Of a stretch of DNA of 6,157 nt, positions 1 to 5,293 are shown piece after piece. The DNA comes from an uncultured beta proteobacterium (GTDB lineage Bacteria; Pseudomonadota; Gammaproteobacteria; Burkholderiales; Burkholderiaceae_C). The notes beneath the pieces are model-generated. The model made no database searches, was not told the DNA's origin, and saw only the letters and a list, made by a program, of their open reading frames with translations. The stretch is taken from NCBI GenBank assembly GCA_903870955.1, contig CAIQEX010000052.1, positions 1 to 6,157 on the forward strand, written 5' to 3'. The stretch's first letter is position 1. Every line of letters begins with the position of its first letter. The position numbers were made by a program, and so were the translations under genes.

Positions 1-1
1 G

Positions 2-1075
2 CCAGGTCCGGCCCAAGCCGTGTTTCCTCTCGAGGCTAAAGGCCTGGATTTGGGTCAACTGAAGCCCGTTGGCGCGGGCTCCATTCCCATGCCCGAGGGT
101 GCCTCGGCGGCCCATGCCAGCAACCTGCTCGCCATGCCTGCGGACCATCCCGCATCCGTTACCGCGTTCTGGTTTGCCGGCGACCGCGAGAGCGCGCCCA
201 ACGTGCAGATTGCCGCCTCACAGTTCGACCGCACCACCCAGCAGTGGCTGCCTGCGCGCTATGTGGTGAACCGCCATGACATGGCGGATAAATTGCATTT
301 CGGTGTTCGGCGACTGGGCAACCCGGTGGCTTGGCTGGACGCTTCCAACCGCGTGCACTTGTTTGTGGTGGCAACGGGTTGGGGCGGTTGGGCGGCGTCG
401 CGCATTCTGCATTTGGTGCAAAGTGGCAATGGCAACCGGCTGTCTGAACTGGCATTTGAGCCGGTGCGTGTATTGCCACTGTCATGGTTGTGGAACACCA
501 GCTTTCTGGTGCGCAATGCGCCCTTGCGGTTGGCAGACGGCGGCATGGTTTTGCCGGCGCATTTTGAAATCGGCGCTAAACACCCGGTTGCACTGCGCTT
601 TGACAAGAACGGAGAGTTTCAGGGCGTCGTGCGCCTGTCGCAGCGCCAACACCTGCTGCAACCGACACTGCTGGCACAAACACCGGCGCACTGGATTGCC
701 CTGATGCGCGACACCCGGCCTGATGGCCACATCACGGCGGTGCAAACCCAGGATGGCGGCCAGCATTGGAGCGACCTGCCTGACCTGGCAGAAACCAACC
801 CGGACGCCGCTGTGGCGGGGCTTGCCTTGGCAGCGGGCCAGTCGCTGCTGGCACACAACACCTCGCCTCACTCGCGGGCAATGTTGGATCTGAGCGCGTC
901 GCCAGATGGCGTGCGTTGGGCTGGTGTCCAGGCACTGGCGCATGGCTTAGACGGTGATGAATTTTCTTATCCGGCCGTGGCCTGGGCGGACCAGTCGCTC
1001 TGGGTCAGCTACACCGACCACCGACGCAGTATTGCCTGGAAGCGCTTTGCCGTACCCGAAGGAGCCAAGCCATGA
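2..1075 (+). CDS. Sialidase-like (BNR/Asp-box) beta-propeller protein, 5'-partial
   Basis: The reading frame is open to the left edge (in-frame codons from base 2 read PGPAQA before the GTG at 20), so the true start probably lies outside the window. That GTG has no Shine-Dalgarno at a useful distance. Numbering from that GTG codon, 351 residues are visible. The order of conserved blocks matches BNR_2/sialidase-like propellers: FAGDRE near 52-57, GNPVAW with VHLFVV and GWGGW at 100-124, WNTSFLVRNAPL at 158-169, LLQPTL then ALMRD at 212-231, a good Asp box TQDGGQHW at 243-250, a degenerate one SPDGVRW at 294-300, and a C-terminal SYPAV...VSYTDHRRSIAW at 317-340. Such proteins are hydrolases or binders of glycan ends, often exported. 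The AQA just before residue 1 could be a signal-peptidase site, but the signal peptide itself would lie outside the window. Sialic acid as substrate is not shown; automatic 'exo-alpha-sialidase' labels for this family are often only fold-level. The gene ends in an ATGA overlap with the next gene. Confidence 0.8.
   Translation, partial: PGPAQAVFPLEAKGLDLGQLKPVGAGSIPMPEGASAAHASNLLAMPADHPASVTAFWFAGDRESAPNVQIAASQFDRTTQQWLPARYVVNRHDMADKLHFGVRRLGNPVAWLDASNRVHLFVVATGWGGWAASRILHLVQSGNGNRLSELAFEPVRVLPLSWLWNTSFLVRNAPLRLADGGMVLPAHFEIGAKHPVALRFDKNGEFQGVVRLSQRQHLLQPTLLAQTPAHWIALMRDTRPDGHITAVQTQDGGQHWSDLPDLAETNPDAAVAGLALAAGQSLLAHNTSPHSRAMLDLSASPDGVRWAGVQALAHGLDGDEFSYPAVAWADQSLWVSYTDHRRSIAWKRFAVPEGAKP
1059..1064 (+). 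promoter_or_regulatory. Shine-Dalgarno site for the 231-residue membrane protein
   Basis: AAGGAG lies 7 nt before the ATG at 1072, inside the last codons of the sialidase-like gene. It is the clearest ribosome binding site in the window. It decides between the ATG at 1072 and a second in-frame ATG at 1078, in favour of the first. Confidence 0.8.
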
Positions 1076-1767
1076 GCATGGATGTGTCGTGGTTGGCTGC
1101 GTTGCTGGCGACCGATGCACCGGCCTTGCCGGGGGCTGCATGGATGCGCTCTTACTTGACTATTAGTTGGATTTTTCCGCTGAGTTTGCTTGGTGCCGTG
1201 GTGGGCTGGAAGTTGCCATGGCGTGGGCGAAGGATTTTTGCGTTGGTTTTTGGTATGGCTGGTGTAGCTGCGGGCTCAGCGTTCCCTACGTATTGGCTTG
1301 GCCTTGCTTTTCAATCCTTGAGTTTTTCGGCCCTGTTTTTGGCGGGTTCGGCCATTTCAGTGGTTCTGGCTCAACCGGGCAAGCGTGAAACGTGGCAAAT
1401 GGCCGATCACATCAGCCCTTGGTATCTATTCGTCGCCGTATTGCCTGGCTATTTGCTCTTGCTGGATACCTTTGCCGTGTTGCCATGGCAAATCTACGCC
1501 TGGGGTTTTAGCCCATTGCTCTTGATCTTCCTGATGGCGGTGACCTTGTTGCCCGGTGTACTGCGCGGTTTCAAATTATCCTGGAGCACCCCAGAGGTGT
1601 GGGTGGCGCCAACCGCACTGTTGCTATTTGCGGCGACCCGTTTGCCCAGCGGCAATGTGTGGGACGCGCTCATGGACCCCTGGCTTTGGTTGTTCCTGAA
1701 TGCTGTGCTGCTGCGTTCTATCTATCGCCGCTGGCGTGGTGGACATGCACTTGCACCGCAAATTTAG
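1072..1767 (+). CDS. Polytopic inner-membrane protein of unknown function
   Basis: I do not recognise the family. The 231-residue product is mostly hydrophobic, with six or seven likely membrane segments near residues 28-47, 54-72, 74-99, 116-136, 141-164, 175-189 and 203-217. A basic stretch (WRGRR, 50-54) follows the first segment and another (YRRWRG, 218-223) ends the last; by the positive-inside rule both would be cytoplasmic. No catalytic motif, Walker box or cysteine pair is evident. The start is set by AAGGAG 7 nt upstream and by the ATGA overlap with the sialidase-like gene, so translation of the two is probably coupled and the products may work together, for example as a membrane partner of an exported propeller protein; that is inference. 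Base composition drops to about 50% GC in the first third, against about 70% in a sampled stretch of the upstream gene. The TAG stop shares bases with the stop codon of the convergent GT39 gene. Confidence 0.82.
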   Translation: MSMDVSWLAALLATDAPALPGAAWMRSYLTISWIFPLSLLGAVVGWKLPWRGRRIFALVFGMAGVAAGSAFPTYWLGLAFQSLSFSALFLAGSAISVVLAQPGKRETWQMADHISPWYLFVAVLPGYLLLLDTFAVLPWQIYAWGFSPLLLIFLMAVTLLPGVLRGFKLSWSTPEVWVAPTALLLFAATRLPSGNVWDALMDPWLWLFLNAVLLRSIYRRWRGGHALAPQI

Positions 1768-3536
1768 CGGACTTTCGCCAGCAGCCATTCACGGCTGAAC
1801 AACCATTCCTGTGGGTACCAAAGGTTGTCCCAATTGATCTCGCCTGCTTTGTGTCGGCTCTTCACATGCCAGCGCTGCCCTAGCAATTTGCAGCCCGGCA
1901 TGCAGGTTGGTTGTTCCTGGTCATCGTCATCTTGCAACCAGACCACGGCGTCATATTCATTGAGCAGGCGTTGCAGACGTTCGGGTCCGGGCATATCGGG
2001 ATAGAGTTCCCCGGTATTCCGACCCTCGGCGTCATAGGGTGTGATCTTCGCTCCGGGAAACACAAAGTGGTAGATCTCGAATTGCCCGGTAAAGCCATTC
2101 GGCACAGCGACGCTTTTTCCCTGCAATTGCGTTTGGATAGCGTCAGAATAGTCGCGGTCCGGATGCGACAAAGGTGCCACCATTAAGTTAAAGCAGGCGT
2201 ATACGGTGGCACAGGCCAGAAGGCTGAGGTTGCGGGTCCAGCGGGCATTGAACAGTCCCAGAAAAACCGCCAGCAGGCCCATTCCCGCGAGTAGCAAGAC
2301 GAGTTCACTGAGCAGGGGCGAGCCCCCATCCATGTCACCGATAACCCACGCAATGCGAGCCAGCAGAACTATCGCCGGGGCCATCAGCAACAAGGTCGCG
2401 AGCGACCAGACGCGGCCAATGCGTTGCCATAGCAGCGCCATGCCAATGGCCAAAGCAGGCATGGCGGGAATGACGTAACGCTCGGAGCGCTGGCTGGGAA
2501 TCGTGAACACAATCAGCCAAACCAACAGCCAGGCTACCAGCACGCGTTGCGCCGGTGTCAGGCCGCGATAGGTGGCTATGGACACGCTGCGTTTGATCAT
2601 CAGCCAAGCAAAGCCCAGACCGGTGAGTGCCAGCAATCCGGCATTGACCGGGTAGGCCAGTAGCTGCGTCCACATCGGGTAGGGGCCGTTCCAGGCGTTC
2701 TGCCAGTAGCCCATGGGGTTGGACATCTTGCCAACGTTCTCTGCCACGATGAACTCTTGCCAGACGGCAGCCGGGTCCGGGTCCAGCACAAACCACAGCG
2801 CAAAAATTCCCACCCCCAACACGGCGCTCCAGGTGATTCCCGCCGTGGTGCGTAGTGCGGTCTTCCAGTTGAACTGCGGTTCGCCCCACAGAATGGCACA
2901 CCAGACAGCCGCACTGGCCGGAGCTATCAGTGCAAAGGACTTATAGGCTGCGCCCAGGCCCATGGCCACGCCGAAAAGGGAATAGGCCAACCCACTCAAC
3001 CGCACTGAACCCGGAAGCTGCAAACTACCCGGGGCGAGATTGCGCAGACGCAACCAAAGCACCCACCACATGGGTAACGCCAGCCAGAAGGTTTCAGGCG
3101 CCGAGGTCAAGTAAACCCGGCCATAGCGGAAGGTGGAGTAATACAGCAAGTACAGCACGGCAGCCAGGCAGGCGGTGCGCCGCTTGCCGCTCATGCGCCA
3201 GGTAAAAAATGCCAGCAGTGCGGTGGTGGCAAAGGTGTATGCAATGGAGGGCAGGCGCAGCGCCATCAGATTCCAGCTCGCTCCCCAGCCACTGGCCACG
3301 ATGGCTTGCCAGATCAGCAGCGGCGGCTTGGTGTTGCGGGTGCCCACCAACTCGCTCTGCAAAGGCAGCCAATGGCCCGACTCCGCAGTCATGCGTGCGA
3401 TGTGGATATAGACCATCTCGTCGCCATTGGTCGGGGCGAACGGACCACCCAAGCCAAAGAGATACAGCGCCATCACGAGCAACAGCAAGGTTGGCCACAG
3501 CATCGAGGGGCGAAGCAAAGTGCGCAGGGCGTTCAT
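1764..3536 (-). CDS. ArnT-like family 39 glycosyltransferase (GT-C fold)
   Basis: The 590-residue protein has about 13 likely membrane segments up to residue 455 and then a soluble, probably periplasmic, C-terminal domain (456-590), the layout of ArnT/PMT-type GT-C enzymes. Visible family marks are NGDE at 37-40 in the first periplasmic loop (the acidic catalytic-type pair), KPPLLIW at 70-76, FIVAENVGK at 262-270 and SQRSERYVIPAMPALAI at 348-364, which matches the RYxLPxxPxLA block of ArnT relatives. These enzymes move a sugar from a polyprenyl-phosphate carrier to lipid A, other glycans or proteins on the outer face of the inner membrane. Donor and acceptor cannot be told from sequence, so arnT is not assigned. 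The start at 3536 is the first possible one, since an in-frame stop lies 15 nt upstream; no Shine-Dalgarno is visible, so translation may depend on the preceding gene. It follows gtrA by 32 nt. Oddities are four Asp at 536-539 and a CxxxC pair (C545, C549) in the soluble domain. Confidence 0.9.
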   Translation of the reverse strand: MNALRTLLRPSMLWPTLLLLVMALYLFGLGGPFAPTNGDEMVYIHIARMTAESGHWLPLQSELVGTRNTKPPLLIWQAIVASGWGASWNLMALRLPSIAYTFATTALLAFFTWRMSGKRRTACLAAVLYLLYYSTFRYGRVYLTSAPETFWLALPMWWVLWLRLRNLAPGSLQLPGSVRLSGLAYSLFGVAMGLGAAYKSFALIAPASAAVWCAILWGEPQFNWKTALRTTAGITWSAVLGVGIFALWFVLDPDPAAVWQEFIVAENVGKMSNPMGYWQNAWNGPYPMWTQLLAYPVNAGLLALTGLGFAWLMIKRSVSIATYRGLTPAQRVLVAWLLVWLIVFTIPSQRSERYVIPAMPALAIGMALLWQRIGRVWSLATLLLMAPAIVLLARIAWVIGDMDGGSPLLSELVLLLAGMGLLAVFLGLFNARWTRNLSLLACATVYACFNLMVAPLSHPDRDYSDAIQTQLQGKSVAVPNGFTGQFEIYHFVFPGAKITPYDAEGRNTGELYPDMPGPERLQRLLNEYDAVVWLQDDDDQEQPTCMPGCKLLGQRWHVKSRHKAGEINWDNLWYPQEWLFSREWLLAKVR

Positions 3537-3568
3537 GGTGCGCGTGATTTAACCGTGAACAACCGCGA

Positions 3569-4057
3569 TTAGCGGCGCTTGAAGGTCCAGCGGTCGTTGG
3601 CCAGGAAATTACTCACACTGGCCGCGACGATAGCCAGCACGTTGGCCAGCCGGTAGTCCATGCTGCCTGAGAGCAGCAGCGTCAACACGTATTGCAGGGC
3701 GCTGCCAAAGGCCGAGGCGGTGATGTACTGGCCAAACTCCACCCCCAATAGTCCCAAGCCGGGTTGACCGGTGCTTGCATCGGCTTCCAGCGTATGCACC
3801 CGGTCCGACCAGGTCCAGAGTCGGTTCCAGGTGAAGTTATTGATTGTGGCCACGGTAATGGCCAGGGCCAGCGAGGCGTAGGGTTTGCTGCCGGCCGGCT
3901 CAATGGCGGTGAAAAGATATTCGTGCCCGAGGTGCAGCACCACCAGATTGACCACCGTGCCGCTGGCGCCGACGATGCCAAACTTGACGTAGCGGAATTT
4001 CTCCAGCCAGCGCAGCATCGTCAGCACACTGCGCTGAATGAAAGAGGTATCGCTCAT
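3569..4057 (-). CDS. GtrA family membrane protein (putative polyprenyl-phosphate sugar flippase)
   Basis: This small protein (162 residues) has four likely membrane segments, near 25-44, 60-77, 108-130 and 136-154. It carries the GtrA signatures: FRYVKFGIVGASGTVVN at 21-37, and the motif N-F-x-x-N-x-x-W-T-[WF] twice, at 74-83 after segment 2 and at 150-159 after segment 4, ending in a basic KRR tail. GtrA proteins are thought to help move undecaprenyl-phosphate-linked sugars across the inner membrane for serotype or cell-wall glycan modification; direct proof of flipping is limited. The position between two glycosyltransferase genes fits that role, with the downstream GT39 as natural user of the flipped donor. 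The start ATG overlaps the GT9 stop as ATGA and has no Shine-Dalgarno; inverted repeats occupy the place where one would be, so stop-restart translation from the GT9 gene is likely. A hydrophilic loop at 84-105 separates the two halves. Confidence 0.92.
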   Translation of the reverse strand: MSDTSFIQRSVLTMLRWLEKFRYVKFGIVGASGTVVNLVVLHLGHEYLFTAIEPAGSKPYASLALAITVATINNFTWNRLWTWSDRVHTLEADASTGQPGLGLLGVEFGQYITASAFGSALQYVLTLLLSGSMDYRLANVLAIVAASVSNFLANDRWTFKRR

Positions 4058-5289
4058 GAAGTGAGGGCAGTGCCCTGTAAAAAGTGCAGGGCCTGGTCCA
4101 GCACCGGGTCAGGGGCAATGCGCTTGAGGCATTGGTTGTCGCCGTCGCAAAAGGTCAGCCGGTGGTTGTAGGCGGAGAGACAGGGTGAACAGGCAATGCC
4201 GCTTTCGAGCACGCTGTTGCGCCTGCCCAATGGGCCGTAGAGCTTGCCGGTCTCGGGGCCGAAAAAAACCATCGTCTGGATCGGTGTCAACGTGGCAAAG
4301 TGGCCAGGCCCGCCGTCGTTGGTGATCAGCAGTTCAGAGGCATGGAACAACATCAACAGTTCACGGATGCTGCGGGTGTAGCCGGTCAAGTCCAGGCAAG
4401 CCTCACTCTTGATTTGCGCCAGCAGATCCTTGGCCAGTTGGGCGTCGTCTTTGAGGCCAATCAGGCCGACGGCGAAGCCCGCGTTGCACAGACCTTGGGC
4501 CACCCGCGCATAGTGGGTCGCGGGCCAGGCGCGCTCGGGCAGGATGCCGCCTCCGGCATACATCAGCACCAGCTTGCGCGTAGCCGTAATCGGGTGGTCG
4601 GTTTGCACCTTGGCGCGGTAAGCCTGCAACTCCACAGGCGTGAAATCGACGCTGAGTTCAGTGTCCGACGGCAGTTCCCGAATCGGTGCAGCCTTGTTAC
4701 GCGGCGTGCTGCCAGCCGATTGCAGGGCGTCCACCAGCGACAGAAATTGCTTGCTGATGTGCTGGTACGGGTTGTATGGAATGGCGTGGTTGATAAAGCT
4801 GCCGCGGTACAGGCCTTCCTGGGTGTGCGGCGTAAAGCCCACACGCACAGGCGCGCCGGTGCTGAATGAAAGCAGGGCACTGACGCGCGAAAACAGCTCG
4901 CAATCGACCACCGCGTCCAACCCCAATGCGCGCATCTTGCGGCTGATGGACAGGATGTCGCCAATCAGCGCGCCGCCTGAACTGTCGTCCAGGCTGTGCA
5001 TAAATTCGGGTTGGGTGAGCTGCAACAGTTTGGAGACTTCCTGGTTCTTCTTGAGCTGCAGGATGTGGATGTTGACGCCGGGATAGTTGCGGCGCAATTG
5101 CGCAAACATGGGACCGGCCAATACGATGCTGCCCATCTCGGACAGCAAAATCACCAGAATATTGCGCGGAGATTGAATCGGCTTGACCGGGCTGGAAAAC
5201 AGGCCGGTCAAGCGCACCCAACCAGACACCACGCCGCACAGCAACTGGCCTACCCAGCGGTCGATAAAGCGTTGTGTCTGAAGTTTCAT
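4054..5289 (-). CDS. Family 9 glycosyltransferase (heptosyltransferase-like)
   Basis: The 411-residue protein has the two Rossmann halves of GT9 (GT-B fold). N-terminal half: ILVILLSEMGSIVLAGP at 44-60 (acceptor-side P-loop-like turn), DAVVDCELFSR at 125-135, GAPVRVGF at 145-152 and EGLYRGSF at 158-165. C-terminal half: YAGGGILPERAWP at 244-256, DLTGYTRSIRELL at 300-312, and the donor-binding TNDGGPGHFATL at 323-334 with FFGPE at 342-346. The N-terminus (IDRWVGQLLCGVVSGWVRLTGLF, 9-31) is amphipathic to hydrophobic and may hold the enzyme at the membrane. A C-x2-C-x10-C-x5-C set (367-387) resembles the cysteine cluster seen near the end of many GT9 enzymes. Members transfer heptose or related sugars in lipopolysaccharide core or similar glycans, in the cytoplasm. 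Substrate is unknown and waaC/waaF is not claimed. Residue 54 is Ser where WaaC has its catalytic Asp13. It begins 4 nt after the metK stop with only a weak AGG before the ATG, and its stop overlaps the gtrA start. Confidence 0.93.
   Translation of the reverse strand: MKLQTQRFIDRWVGQLLCGVVSGWVRLTGLFSSPVKPIQSPRNILVILLSEMGSIVLAGPMFAQLRRNYPGVNIHILQLKKNQEVSKLLQLTQPEFMHSLDDSSGGALIGDILSISRKMRALGLDAVVDCELFSRVSALLSFSTGAPVRVGFTPHTQEGLYRGSFINHAIPYNPYQHISKQFLSLVDALQSAGSTPRNKAAPIRELPSDTELSVDFTPVELQAYRAKVQTDHPITATRKLVLMYAGGGILPERAWPATHYARVAQGLCNAGFAVGLIGLKDDAQLAKDLLAQIKSEACLDLTGYTRSIRELLMLFHASELLITNDGGPGHFATLTPIQTMVFFGPETGKLYGPLGRRNSVLESGIACSPCLSAYNHRLTFCDGDNQCLKRIAPDPVLDQALHFLQGTALTS
4064..4092 (-). promoter_or_regulatory. 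Overlapping inverted repeats in front of the gtrA start
   Basis: On the minus-strand transcript the order is GCCCTG (4092-4087), a 9-nt spacer, CAGGGC (4077-4072), ACT, then GCCCT (4068-4064), followed 6 nt later by the gtrA ATG. The middle element can pair with either neighbour: a 6-bp stem with a 9-nt loop, or a 5-bp stem with a 3-nt loop. The two are mutually exclusive. The sequence also encodes the C-terminus of the GT9 (residues ALHFLQGTALTS). A role in tuning gtrA initiation is an inference; stems this short can occur by chance in GC-rich DNA. Confidence 0.35.
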
Positions 5290-5293
5290 GAGC

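Noticed and set aside
20..22. GTG at base 20 as the real start of the sialidase-like gene
   Set aside because: The frame is open to the window edge and the only AGG upstream is 13 nt away; the start is more likely outside the window, possibly with a signal peptide.
276..704. 142-codon plus-strand open frame rich in Cys and Trp
   Set aside because: It lies wholly inside the sialidase-like gene in another frame, has no ribosome binding site, and its composition is typical of an out-of-frame reading.
482..943. 153-codon minus-strand open frame
   Set aside because: It is antisense to the sialidase-like gene, whose frame has clear family motifs; the antisense protein has none.
1764..3536. Calling the GT39 ArnT (lipid A aminoarabinose transferase)
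   Set aside because: No other arn genes are present, and the family motifs define the mechanism, not the sugar or acceptor.
3563..3575. CCGC-GATTA-GCGG inverted repeat at the gtrA stop, as a terminator
   Set aside because: The stem is only 4 bp and no T-run follows it on either strand.
4300..4869. 189-codon plus-strand open frame
   Set aside because: It is antisense to the GT9 gene in high-GC DNA, where long antisense frames are expected; its Gln/Arg/Gly-rich product has no recognisable domain.
4697..5239. 180-codon minus-strand open frame in another frame of the GT9 gene
   Set aside because: The GT9 frame carries all the family motifs; this one reads as a low-complexity shadow.
4054..5289. 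Calling the GT9 WaaC or WaaF
   Set aside because: The SEMGS active-site motif and the N-terminal extension differ from the canonical enzymes, and there is no other core-lipopolysaccharide gene beside it.
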